This document shows, piece after piece, positions 24,976 through 36,553 of a stretch of DNA of 64,000 nt. The translations under genes were made by a program, and so were the position numbers. Source of the stretch: Ostrinia nubilalis (Eukaryota > Arthropoda > Insecta > Lepidoptera > Crambidae); NCBI RefSeq assembly GCF_963855985.1, contig NC_087093.1, forward strand, positions 13,655,001 to 13,719,000, in the 5' to 3' direction. The first letter of the stretch is position 1; the number at the start of each line of letters is the position of its first letter. A model generated the notes under the pieces. That model was not told where the DNA came from, searched no databases, and saw only the letters and a program-made list of their open reading frames with translations.

Positions 24976-25167
24976 ACTGAAAAATTTGAAATATTCGACT
25001 GCAAGGTGGGTAGCGAATTCACAACCTTTCGCTTGCCGGGTGACGTTGACTTACAGCACAAAAATCACTTTGAAAATTCCGACAGGCTCAGTCAGTAGCC
25101 ATTTTCTCACGTGTCACAACGACAAGTCTTGGGTTCAACTTCCACCACCTATAATTTTTCAACTGAA
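24976..25167. mobile_element. Inverted-repeat element with tRNA-like arms (copy 2)
   Basis: This copy repeats the plan of 4856-5213 in diverged form. On the left, a reversed tRNA-like stretch contains CTTTCGCTTGCCGGGTGAC (25026-25044), close to the reverse complement of the anticodon region of the tRNA-like sequence at 5109. On the right, a forward T-arm-like GGGTTCAACTTCC and an AT-rich tail ending TTTTTCAA mirror the left end. The central junction (GAAAATTCCGACAGGCTC, 25072-25089) matches copy 1 at about 5084-5103. ACTGAAA near both ends (24976-24982 and 25161-25167) may be a short target duplication. Confidence 0.5.
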
Positions 25168-25509
25168 ACATCTAGATAAAAAAAATAACTCAGAATTGAA
25201 TATTGGAAAAGATTTCTATCTGCCTTATGTTTTTTGGGGTTAGTGCTTTGGTTAAATGAGGTACCTATTTTCCAAGCATTTCCTGCATGAGCAAAATAAG
25301 TGATATTTCCAGATATTCAGTATCATTAAGTATAGCTTTACTTACAATATTTATTACGAAATATGACTGTAGTTGTGCTAAACTGCATAAATGTGCCACG
25401 CTGCCAATTTAGGTAGCAAGTCGTGAGCACCTTTTTAGTTATGAAATCCCTTTTGTTCTGCATTGCAATCGAATTCACGAGTGTCAATTTCATTGTTTCG
25501 TTTAATAAC
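25168..25509. other. Probable intron sequence, no gene seen
   Basis: AT-rich sequence leading into the splice signal at 25510-25531; nothing else recognised. Confidence 0.5.
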
Positions 25510-25537
25510 GTGCAATTTCTTTTTCTTTCAGGTAAGA
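25510..25537 (+). promoter_or_regulatory. Fused 3'/5' splice site (ratchet-point-like)
   Basis: A pyrimidine tract TTTCTTTTTCTTTCAG ending at 25531 is followed directly by GTAAGA, a near-ideal donor. A branch-point-like TTAATAAC lies upstream, starting near 25502. This is the signature of recursive-splicing ratchet points described in long insect introns, where an intron is removed in steps without leaving exon sequence. The site lies about 12 kb into the putative long intron after the exon ending at 13361. Confidence 0.55.
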
Positions 25538-25589
25538 ATACATTTTACACTGATGACGAGGCAACCAAAATCACATTTTCGGTGTTTAC
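25532..25589 (+). CDS. Candidate 58-nt exon after the ratchet-like site
   Basis: If the acceptor at 25531 is used for a real exon, the next good donor is GTGAGT at 25590, giving a 58-nt exon. Entered in phase 1, the phase left by the exon at 13277-13361, it reads G-KNTFYTDDEATKITFSVF without a stop and leaves phase 2. The reading is plausible for protein but too short to prove. The alternative is that the site is only a zero-length ratchet point and this sequence is intron. The next recognised exon (60518) starts in phase 0, so another exon would still be needed. Confidence 0.3.
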
Positions 25590-26868
25590 GTGAGTAAAAA
25601 TGTAACTGCAAATGCGTAGTGCAATTTTTGGCACGATTCAAAGATAATAATTTTCCGCAGACTTCGTCCCTATTTTTCTTGGAAAAATTGGCACAATTAC
25701 TTTGAGCGGAATTAAGTAACTTTGATTTTTCTTTTACTCCTCTAACCGTATTGCGGATTAATAATAAACACTATCTATTGAATTGATCACGGGGAAATTA
25801 ACTATAACCCTGTTGTTTAACAGCGTTTTAGTAAATATTGTTATTAGTTAAACGCCTAATACTTTACACGTTACAATACAATACAACATCTCTGCTCCGC
25901 TTCATCGCAGTAGCGTCATAGCGGAGAGTAATCGAATTACCGCCCTCGCTCATAAATGGGTTAGTGGCCCGGCCTCCCGCGGACACAGCCGGAGGAAAGC
26001 AGCCAGATCGGTTACAAAACTGATGTAACTTCCACTACTGATTACGTTTGAGAAGGCTTACAAATGAAAGATGGTGGTTGTCATAAAGCTAACGGAATTT
26101 TGTGGAATACATAAGAATGATGGAAGACTAAAAAAATACGAAGGTCTTTTAAGTAGGAAATCTGATATTAGTTTTTACGGTTTTTTATGCGTCGACTCAG
26201 TTTCAATTTCAATCTTCAGATTGACTGCTTGGTCTTCATGATACCATCTCGGGATAATCATTTGGATTTTCGTTTTCAAAAAACTGCGTCCGAATTTTTC
26301 ACGCCTTTGGAAATTGGATTGGTAAAGAAGACAGAAGGACACATACACATAAGCGTCTTTGTAAAATTTCATTGTCAGAGATCGTCATACCTCTGCATCA
26401 AGGAGTTAAAAAATGCTGTTCTATCTTTGCTATGAAAGTACGGTACGCGCACACCGTACACGTCATTATCACATTACTACTGCCCCTGGTGTTGTTCGTT
26501 TAGCTCGGTGGCTCCGCGAACACGCTTCCTTCGCTGATTTGAGCAGACAATCAGATGTTGATTGACTCTAGTTGCTTCTCATTTGAGATCTCGTTTTAAT
26601 TTACTGTCCTTGTTGGACTATGGTTAATCTTAATTAGGTGGTTGGATTGGACTCACTTTCGATTGAGATACATTTTGGTTATCAAAGTGAATTCAAAAAG
26701 AGCTGTTTAAAAATGTTTTATGTACTTTCTTCCACCTGAATAATAAAATTAGAATTAGTAAGATCTTGGTAGGCCTATTAGTTTATATGCGTTCCATATA
26801 CTACTCAATGAAATTGATCCAATAATAATATTAATCCAGTAGCCTGAAAATGACCTCTCTACATTCAG

Positions 26869-26888
26869 GCTGAAAACTAGTTTTCAGC
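26869..26888. repeat. 20-bp perfect palindrome
   Basis: GCTGAAAACTAGTTTTCAGC is its own reverse complement with no loop. Confidence 0.8.
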
Positions 26889-27944
26889 AGTTTATAATTA
26901 AACTCACTCATGTTTACGTAAGATGTTCGTTCGTTATTGTTAGTGGCATGATTCTTTTACAATAAATATTGTTGATTAATTCCAAATAATTAAAATTTAG
27001 ACCAATTACAGCGTTGAGTCTAGTTTTTTAAAGCTAAGATTGAGTTGCGTGTAATGCTGATATATCAGTCGGGAATTTCATTCGTTTTTGTTGTTACCGA
27101 TTTTGAAATTTTCCACTACCCGCTAATATGCTTTTGAGATGTTTAATAATGGAATGTGGCTGCTGATGAAAAATACATTTTAAATTTTATGTCATTGCAG
27201 CAATTTCACTTTGTCATATGCAAAAACACTTTCTACTTAGCTAGTAGACTTCAAAGAGGGAATCATCCATCAAATTCGTAAACAGATATGTTAAAAATGA
27301 AATAGCCTATTCAAATTGTGGGCTGGTCTTTAAAGTACGACGCGGAAGCCGGCTCTGTCAACCAATTCACTGGCCTATTCATCATTGTAAGTGATATTTA
27401 TTGTTGGCCACTTTGTATGCTGCTCTAGCATACTTATATCTTTTTCATTTGAGACTAAAATAAATTAACCGATGACCTTACTTCGATTACAGCTTTCATT
27501 CGTAATACTGTACATGAGGATGAGTCAGCTTATTATTAACGTTTGCGTCAGTTTTATTGCTTTTGATTGACGCAGAAAAATAAAAGCAATTTTGATAAGT
27601 CTAAATACGTTGAATGTAAACGCAGCTCTTTTTATTGTGTGCCAAACTCATTAACAAGCATGAGGTGCTTACATACATATGCGCATACTCGTTAATGAAA
27701 TGTCAATATTTTACATGCAACATCGTCTCGGTGCCGGATGTGCGTGAATATTGGATGGATCGAGAAAGTTGTTACAATTAAAATTGAGCAATAACCTATT
27801 TATATTAACGACCATTATACCGCGTTACGTGTTTATAGTTTAGAAGTTATGATTAGAGCCATCTTGTGATATCACGGTCGCGTGCGCAAGACCATTCCCG
27901 AGTTATGTGCTCATATACTGTGATATGTACAACATAAGAATCAT

Positions 27945-27968
27945 CGATCCGATCCGATCCGATCCGAT
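27945..27968. repeat. Short tandem GATCC repeat
   Basis: About four to five consecutive GATCC units. Confidence 0.8.
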
Positions 27969-30060
27969 TCTACGCATCGAATCCCACTCTCGAATTGATT
28001 AAATAACTTTCTTTTTCACACAATCTTGTGAAATGTTACGCAAAAAACGTGCTATGATGTTTTGTCAACTCTATTGAATTAAAATTATTTTAAAGAAATC
28101 TTCTAACGACAATATAAGGCTTCTGTTAGAGCATGACGGTCACTCAATATTATAATGCTCAATGTCGAGTAAGGACATTGTGTTTTAGTGTTAAAGTTTT
28201 TTATTATTGTTAAGTTTAAATATACGAGGTACTTGTCTACATAATCGAATATTCTCGTGAAAATTGTCCAACTTACCGAAGAATAAATTAAAGTAACTTA
28301 TTCAAGGAGCAAAGACTAGAGTTTCTGGAAAGTAACCAAGTTTAAATCGCCCAAATTAAGAATTATATCCTAGAACTCTACCAGCTCTGACCTAGTTACT
28401 TTAAAAGTATTTTTTGCGTTGCGTTGAAAATTTCTTTTAGAAATCGCAGTATTGACAGGTTGAATTTGTACAGATTTATTTATAAATACTGTCAACACAT
28501 CACAATAAAGTATGTCTTCGGATTCCAAATGTTTTAATCATGAATTTGGTTTACTATCCATGTATTGTGTTCTCGTCAGTTCTTCAGCATATTTTTTCCC
28601 AAAATTTTTGTCCTATTCGCGGCTTGTTTGGGAAACAAAATTTTTTGCAATGCTCACCGAAGCATTGTGATTTTTTTGCCAAATCGCAAAACAATGATGA
28701 CAACTCCGTGTCCGCAGTCACGGGGTGGTGCCACCGGCGCAAAAACTTGATTGCTGGATCAAGTAGAATCTGTTTACATCGTCGGTGACCAATCCATTCG
28801 ACACGCTCGGATTCATTGTTTACTTTCAAAAACAATAAACACACAAATTAAATTTAATTTCAAATTAATAGAAATAGAAAAAGCGCATTAAGAAACTGAT
28901 ATAACGCTAATGAAGTAAACAAAGAAATGAAACGCTGTTTGTACGAAAAATATTTAGTAAACTATCTCCATCATTGGTGTCAGCTTCTCAATGATATTGC
29001 TATCTGTTTTTATAAATAAATTGATATCTTGCTGTATCAACTTTTGAGCAAACAGTGGTTTTATCTCGGGTGTCACAGTCGTAATCGCCTTGAGCTGTCA
29101 CAAGATACTCTTGTTATGATTCGATAAAGACACTTGGTCGAGTGAGGGTATTGTTTATCAGGACTGCTCCATTTGTGATGAACTAAGAATGGCTTTGTTT
29201 GTGCCATGAATTCAGTTTTATGGGGTCTTGGAAACTAACTGTTTTTAACTCTATTCTTAGATGCTGCCTTAGAATCAACCCTTGGAATTGTCGACAATAA
29301 TGTATCAGAGGCATAATTTGCATTGAGACGACTACTCCTTCGTATAATACCAACGGATGCGGTTGAATGTTGTGCGCTTTATGCAAAATACCTTATTTTA
29401 TGGACATCTTATTATGAGGGCTTGAGCATTTACAAAGCTGACTTCATAAAACTGTCGCACGGTCTCGGAACAAAGTAAATGACTTTTAATCCCTCAGTTT
29501 GAAACCATTATCTACACCCGTGTTGACTGGGTATTTTAGCGTTTCGCTAAGTCAATGTATCTTGTAGTTATACTCGTAATAACTGAGTAAGTAGAATTTG
29601 TTCTCATCGGATTCTCAGAACTTTGCTCGCGGGTGGCGTTTCTACTGAACTGCTTATAAATCGATTTAGTAGAGAGTAAACAGAATGTTCGCTGCTTGGG
29701 CATAGAAACAAACTTATTATTAATTAATAAAATTTATTAACACTAATGAACAAGAATCTCGAATATTTTGATGAGAGAGACTAGAAAATTTACAAATATT
29801 AAATATCAGACAGGATTTTAGTCTAAACTTTGGAATAATATTAAATTGGTAGTAATAAAAGTATTCGATACTACGAATAGAGGTCAGATATCTAGACTTG
29901 TTTCATATTTTTTGCTCTGTTATCCTTTATTGTAGGTAGGTATGTAACTATGTAATCGCTATGTAAAATGAAACTCCTCTTAGTTAGGTATCTTACCTCC
30001 TTCATTTTGTTAGGTTAGTTTATGTCTTGATTGATATCTTTACCAATTTCAGAAATACTA

Positions 30061-30272
30061 CACTCGCGAGTAAAAATATGGAATCACCCTATTTATTCCG
30101 AGCGATCATAAGAACTAAATGACTAATAGAAGATCAATAAAAAGGGTACCATTTTAAAGGAGATATTATAAACTTAAAATTGATACCATAGATACATTCA
30201 TTCATTGATAGTCATTCAGTTCTTAAGACCGGTCGGAACATAAAGGGGTGATTCCATACTTTTGCTCGTAAG
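30061..30272. mobile_element. 212-bp TA-flanked MITE
   Basis: The left end reads CACTCGCGAGTAAAAATATG and continues into GGAATCACCC. The reverse complement of the right end gives CTTACGAGCAAAAGTATG followed by the same GGAATCACCC. Pairing continues loosely inward (AAGAACT and AATGACTA on both sides). TA flanks both ends (30059-30060 and 30273-30274). This fits a Tc1/mariner-like non-autonomous element. It has no coding frame. Confidence 0.7.
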
Positions 30273-30274
30273 TA

Positions 30275-31223
30275 TAGTTGGCACCTACAGCAGATATTAT
30301 ATCAGACTTTAGCAACTATGACAACTGCATAATACAGCACAGTGTAGACCTTGATTTGTCCTAACTCCGTACCATACAAGTCTTCGATTCAACCTCTTGC
30401 ATTGGCACTGACGCTTTTTGCCAATAGCACAGACCAGAAAAACGCGGATCCAGTTTAATGTCTGTCATCCATGGTGGACAATACCGAAGGCAGGCCGCGT
30501 GTCCCCGGGCCCGAGCGGTGACGTCACGTCCCACTGCGCGCGCGCAAGGACCGTGACGCCGCTTCCGGCGCAGTTTCCGCCTTCCACCACAAATTATGTG
30601 AACTGTTCGATCTAATTTTTCATTTCGTTATCTAACCTCATTGCCAGGTATTAGCCATTGAGCTGCGGTATTGAACGTGCACTTGGAAGCAAATGAATCG
30701 TACATAATGGGGTATTGTGAGACTAGTTTCTGCTCGCGGATTTATCGCTTGTTCCACGACCAAAATCTTATTTGAAAGGTAGAGCAAGAACTGGTAATAA
30801 TTACAAGATACAAAGTAACACTTGAAATACTTATGCAGTAAATATTTTCAACATTTATTTGAGAAATGGTGGCTTTTCCAAGTTTTATGCGAAAATCTAT
30901 TACATTATGTACTTATTACTCTACCTTCATGAAACATTCTTACTTAAAACTACCCATTTAATTTCGGTTCCAATAATATAGTTTGTGGCAGTTTTCATAC
31001 TAAGTTTTGTAATAAATCTAAAAACCGCATGCGATATCGATTTATTTGCTTGAGTGCATATCACTTATTTGGCTTGGAGATTGCAGTGTCGCCAACTCCC
31101 AAGGTTTCCCGCTTGCGGTTAGACCAAAAACCCGTTGCTAGAAATTGACCAAACCTGTTATCTCGTATTATGTAACGGTCTGTGTTTGAATTTTGTATTT
31201 ATGTTAATAAATTTTTATTTTAC
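30275..31223. other. Non-coding interval with one GC-rich patch
   Basis: Positions about 30440-30590 are GC-rich and preceded by a possible acceptor (AGCACAG ending near 30436). Two frames stay open across most of the patch. The translation (for example a CHPWWTIPKAG segment) resembles nothing I know. It could be an exon of the host gene or a regulatory CpG patch. The rest is AT-rich and featureless. Confidence 0.35.
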
Positions 31224-32133
31224 ACTAGCGGCCGCCCGCGACTTCGTACGCGTGGATCCCGTTTTACCCCCTTCATCTATCTTACGCGGTTTAGATTTTT
31301 TCATAAATGTTTTTTCCCGCTAACTCCCGTTCCCGTTGGAATTTCGCAATATCCTGTTGTAACTAAGCTTTAAGTTTACTAAGGGACCTGCATGCCAAAT
31401 TTCGAGCGTCTAACTTAAGCGGTTTAGATTTTTCATACAAAAGGATTTTCCCGGTAATTCCTGTTCCTGTGGGAATTTCGGGAATTCCTTTCTTAGTGCA
31501 CCTCTACGGTACCTAAGCTACGTTCCTTATAAATTTCAAGTGCCTACGTTTAGCCGTTTAGGCTGTGCGTGGGTATGTCAGTGAGTCAGTCATACAAAAG
31601 GAATTTCCCGCTAATTCCAGTTCCCGTGGGAATTTTGCAATATCCTGTTGTAACTAAGCTTTAAGTTTACTAAGGTACCTGCATGCCAAATTTTAAGCGT
31701 CTAACTTACGCGGTTTAGTTTTTTTCATACAAATGTTTTTTCCCGCTAACTCCCGTTCCCGTGAGAATTTTGCAATATCCTGTTGTAACTAAGCTTTAAA
31801 TTTACTAAGGTACCTGCATGCCAAATTTCAAGCGTCTATCTTACGTGGCTTAGATTTTTTCATACAAATGTTTTTTCTCGCTAATTCCCGTTCCCGTAGG
31901 AATTTTGCAATATCCTGTTATAACTAAGCTTTAAGTTTACTTAGGTACCTGCTTGCCAAATTTCAAGCGTCTAACTTAAGCGGTTTAGATTTTTCATACA
32001 AAAGGATTTTCCCGCTAATGCCCGTTCCCGTGGGAATTCCTAAGTATCCTATAACCTGCCCAGGAGTATGAAGAATAATTGTACCAAGTTTCGTTAAAAT
32101 CCGTCGAGTAGTTTTTGTTTCTATAAGGAACAT

Positions 32134-32186
<53 letters not shown>

Positions 32187-32306
32187 AATTTTACTGATTG
32201 CATTTTTGGCATCAGTATCGATCACTAATCACCCCCTGATAGTTATTTTGAAAATATATTTCATGTACAGAATTGACCTCTCTACAGATTTATTATAAGT
32301 ATAGAT
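31224..32306 (+). repeat. Lepidopteran interspersed repeat with ACAG tail
   Basis: The head ACTAGCGGCCGCCCGCGACT, the recurring CCCGTTCCCGTGGGAATT motif, the ACAG microsatellite and the tail ending TATAAGTATAGATG are the hallmarks of a very abundant lepidopteran repeat. Its interior holds a tandem array of roughly 135-bp units starting near 31273, 31410, 31700, 31835 and 31968. Each contains TTTTCCCGCTAA, a GCAATATCCTGTTGTAAC block and a GGTACCTGCATGCCAAA block; the second and last units diverge. No coding capacity. The class (LINE-, SINE- or Helitron-derived) cannot be told from this copy. Confidence 0.7.
32134..32184. repeat. ACAG microsatellite
   Basis: About 12 uninterrupted ACAG units near the 3' end of the interspersed repeat. 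Confidence 0.9.
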
Positions 32307-34397
32307 GTGTCTATTCTATTCAGATTTTTGACATGCTATTAACATAATTGTGGTCTTTAATTATTATTATGGACTATAATTTACCTTTTAAAATTTGTTT
32401 AATTAGCATGTTACGAACTTGCCTGCAATTACTCCAATGTTTTGATGTTAATTCATAATTTCTAGTTTGTTAAATTACAAGTCACTATCATTATGGGACA
32501 GATGCTCTTTTAACTCATAGACAGTCAAGTGGTCGCAATCGCACGAAATTACGCACAATTGATTCCCATTGTCTGGTACTTAAATAAATACTAGCAAATT
32601 GAGACAATGGAAATCTAGGCACAGTCATTGAGTTTTCGAAAAATCCTCGTACAAAACTAACATTACATAAGATAAGAACAGTCCTGCTACGCCTAGTAAA
32701 CTCATTCAACGCGCAGTAAACACTTGTTACGCACGTAAAACGTAACTGTATCAATGATTGAACAGTTTTCTCCTTCCTCGCATTAACTGCCGTGGCTAAT
32801 GGCTCTGGAAGCTATGCAAATGTGTGTGCGTAGATGCATACATATAGGCTGGACACTTACACAACACTTGCGGCAATGATCCGAATGTCAACAGAAGTCC
32901 GATCATATGCCACCAGCACATTGATTGGACTTGGAAACTAAACTATTACACGTAGAGTTCGTTCGTTTCAGCCAAATGATGTACACTGCTGGAAAAAGAT
33001 AACACGTAGAGTAAAATGTGTGAAACAAAATTAGGCAACTTAGCTTAAGTACGATTAGAATATTGTTATCAATACAAGTAAAAGCAAAGTAACAACTGTA
33101 AGAGATAATTGAGATGATTATGGTTCAACTGAAGGTAATGAATGAAGACAGATAGCTAATTCACAGGTCATTACTTCAGTAGGAGCTCTTGACGGCATTT
33201 TACCTATGCATTCACTATTCTTCATCTTGACAGGCAGTGACAATAGATAGAGGTGAATAATTTAAGCAATTGCTTACTTATGTTTATGTAATAAATAAAA
33301 ACACCGGAGCGTTGTTAGGGTTACAATAACACCACTCCAGTAACTTTATTTACACGGTACAAAACGCGACATTTCCCGTGTTATAAACTCAAACTATTGT
33401 CCCATTGTCTGATCAGTCAATGAATCACGGCAAGAGAGAACGTTTACAGAAAACCAATACGTGCGTGTGGCAACCGCAGGAAACCAAAGCCGCTGCGCCG
33501 GCGCACCGCCGATGCTCGGGCTCGAGTGACATATTGCCACACGATACCGCATTATCGGATTTCGACGCGCACTTTAATTAGTGCGAGAAGTGTCTGCCTG
33601 CTCATCGAGACGACTTAGAAAACGGTATACGGATGTATTTATACATCACAAACATGCTCACTTGGTCGTTACAACCGATACGAACTAAATCACAATACGA
33701 TCTCTATTGTTCTAAAAGTTAATTTCGGTTTTTTTTATCAATAATGTTCATTAGCATTGTTGTGTCGCTTGTTAACGTATTTCTCTGTAATTCATGTTAA
33801 TAACACTGTTTCCAATATGTGGGATAATTGCACAGTGCGAACGTGTATTTAACTATGAAACTGTTAATTGCTGGGTTTCGTTGCATACGATTTGCTGAAT
33901 ACCAGTGTAATTTCAGTTTTGTATAATTGTATGCGTAAATAGGTCGCCAAAAACGTACCCGAAGAGAAAGTGTTGTCTAACAATGAGAGGTAACCTTTCT
34001 GAAACACGTCTTGCATTTGAATTAAAATATCGCCCGACTTAATCCACGACGAACTGGATCACATGAGCTGTGAATTAAACAGGCGTGAGGTTAAGCTTTA
34101 TAGTGAAAGTGTCCCACTCGGAGAACAATCGATTCTCGCTCTTTGAGGCGTCACTAAGACGTATGATAGATATCACAGCCTTCCTAGAAGCTATTTCGCA
34201 ACACAACCACCCAGACTTTCATAGCATGCTGCCAGAGATAGCTAACTCCAACTAGGTTATGAGAATTCAGATTAGAATGAGGATCATTTCGATTTTTAGC
34301 TGTGAATGCAGATTTATAGGGCTAAGAAATCCTTAATACACAGTCCAAAAAGTTTTGTTCTACGACAAAAATTGACGAAGTTATGGCCAAATTACTA
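32307..34397. other. Non-coding interval, no gene seen
   Basis: AT-rich sequence with a GC-rich patch at about 33480-33580 and no recognisable gene or repeat. Confidence 0.5.
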
Positions 34398-35252
34398 AAA
34401 AAGTTCACTGACCGCCCGGCGCGGGGACGATGACGTCATTATATCCGATCCGAACGCTGCCGGCGTACTGCGTGGATAGAAAATATTTTTTTCTAACCAA
34501 ACTATCAGTTTTAGAGAAAAACTTGTAATGACATTTATTCATCAGAATAAAGTAAGCTATCGATAGGTAATTTTTAAAAATAGAAATTGTTAAAAATAAC
34601 GCAAAAAAATCCATACGCTCATACGATTCAATGGAACGCAGAGACGCGATTGGGGTCTCCGCGGTGGTATATTTGGCGATTTATTCAGATAATAAAGTGT
34701 TCATAAGTGTTGTTGGAGTCATATCTTCTTCCAAGTAAAATATAAAAATGTATAAGTATTAATTTATTTACTTCTAACAATAAGGTATAGCTGAGGCAGA
34801 TACACTCTGCCTAGGCTACAAGACATTGCTATGAAGATCATTTCGATGTACACGCAATACCTACCTGTTATTTAGTTTTTCTGAGTTAAACCTACGTACC
34901 TACCTATCTATTCGCCGTTCCCATGGGCGGGCCAGCTGCTGCAGGAAAGGACAGCTGCTCCCTCCTGGAAATCTATTTAATCTTAGCCTAGAAGCTGGGT
35001 ATGACTCCCCCGCCCCCCTTCCTCTCCCTAGGTCATAAGCTGAGCATGACTTCCCCCTCGGCCAGAAGTTGGGTATGATTTAAAAATTACTGGTCGATAG
35101 GTTACTTTATTTTGATGAATAAATGTTATTAAAAGTTTTTTTCTAAAACTGATAGTTAAGCTGGAAAAAAATATTTTCCATCCCAATAGTACGCCGGCTG
35201 CGCTCGATTCGGATATAGTGACGTCACGCGGCCCTGCGTACGTTGACTTTTA
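34398..35252. mobile_element. 855-bp inverted-repeat element, arms about 175 bp
   Basis: Positions 34398-34576 and 35082-35252 are imperfect inverted repeats. Shared blocks are TGACGTCA followed by TATATCCGA, GCCGGCGTACT, GAAAATATTTTTTTC, AACTATCAGTTTTAGA and ACATTTATTCATCA. The middle, 34577-35081, is unpaired and contains two copies of a short AAGCTGGGTATGACT-like motif near 34990 and 35065. The ends are worn and no target duplication is clear. No coding frame explains it. It is probably a foldback or MITE-type element of unknown family. Confidence 0.6.
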
Positions 35253-35679
35253 GCGGCAAAAACGGTCTATGTTTATTACTTAATATCTTCGTAAGTAATG
35301 GTCCGATTTGGATAATTCAAAAAGTTATATCTTTCTTATGTCTTAAAGATTAACGTAGATACTAGTTTTATTGAATTTTCTACAACAGTACTGATCCTCA
35401 TTGTCATTTTCTGACTCTACATCATTCATGTGATATGTCTACCTTCAATGTCTCTCTTAGATTTTATTTACCCACTCAATCATTATCGTACATTATTCGT
35501 TCATGATTCATGAACTACGGATATTACGGGTGGTTATCGGTGATACTATCATCAACGAGATTGAGTGCTCATGACGTCATAATCATTTGTTGATCGTTGT
35601 TAACTAATCACTATTTCCTACGCAATACTGAGAGACGTAAATAAGTTTGGTTACTTTGAGGGAAGCTTTTTTGAAGTGA
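35253..35679. other. Non-coding interval, no gene seen
   Basis: AT-rich spacer between the inverted-repeat element and the P-superfamily element. Confidence 0.5.
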
Positions 35680-35687
35680 CTAGCAGC

Positions 35688-35710
35688 CAGAGAGCAGAAA
35701 TAACAGGAGT
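35688..35710 (+). repeat. Left terminal inverted repeat of the P element
   Basis: Exact reverse complement of 40855-40877. It is preceded by the 8-bp target duplication at 35680-35687. Confidence 0.9.
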
Positions 35711-36174
35711 AGCAGCGCGCGTTTATTTCCATACAAAAAAATTTCGCCATTTCCTGAGGGGGACGAGGTAATGACATTTGTGTAACAGCTGATGGCGCTG
35801 AGACACTATCGATATTTTTGTCGATGAGAATCATTGCTCTATGGTTCATAGTCTATGGCTCGTTTAAAAAAATGATATGAATTAATTTATTATCCTATGG
35901 GAGATTCAAATTTCAGATCTCTATTTAAAGGAAAATACGCAAAAGTTTGGCATTTCTTCCCTAGCACGAATACGAATTGTGAAAGTTAAGAGTTATATGA
36001 AAAAAACTAAAAAGTCATTTATATAGGCTCTTAAAAAGCACTTTTACACGTCCCAGTATTAACCCTACCACCATTACCCTACACTACCCATGAAATAGGT
36101 ACCTAATATTCTTATATACCAAACATGACCCACGGCCATACTCCCTTGGCAAAGGGGATCGACTATCAGCCTTA

Positions 36175-36553
36175 GGCCCGGTTTCCACCAAAGCAGAGCG
36201 GTACGGAGACGAGAGATGTACGACGAAGCTGGCAGGCTATTTCCACCAAAGCGGAGCGGAGAAGAGCGCAGCGGTGCTGAGACGAGAGGAGATGCGTGAG
36301 CTGTGCGTAGCTGTTAGCTGTCAGTCTATTGCTATCTATGAAATACCGCACCGCTCCGCACAACTCCACACCGCTCCGCTCTTCTCCGCACCGCAAGGCA
36401 GCGTCAAATTCTATAGAAAATCAAGTGCACCTGATTCTTCTCCTCTTGATTCATTTCCATCGAAGCGGAGGGGAGTGAAGATGTGCAAATAAGGGAATCT
36501 GATTGGATTCAAAAAACTTCTCTGCTCCACTCCGCCTTAGTGTAAACCGGGCC
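36175..36553. mobile_element. 379-bp TTA-flanked MITE inside the P element
   Basis: The ends are inverted: GGCCCGGTTTCCACCAAAGC on the left, and GGCCCGGTTTACACTAAGGC as the reverse complement of the right. TTA flanks both sides (36172-36174 and 36554-36556), fitting PIF/Harbinger target preference. The interior repeats a GCGGAGCGG motif several times in both orientations. No coding frame is supported. It lies in the 3' part of the P element and so inserted after it, or travelled with it. Confidence 0.75.

Larger units (their letters stand above)
25590..30056. other. Probable intron sequence, no gene seen
   Basis: About 4.5 kb of AT-rich sequence. Around 28540-28844 three overlapping frames are open on both strands, but no domain is recognisable. 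A 20-bp perfect palindrome lies at 26869-26888 and a short GATCC iteration at 27945-27968. Confidence 0.45.

Noticed and set aside
28540..28844. Three overlapping open frames on both strands, up to 86 codons
   Set aside because: The frames overlap each other, contain no recognisable domain, and have no splice signals or start context that favour one of them.
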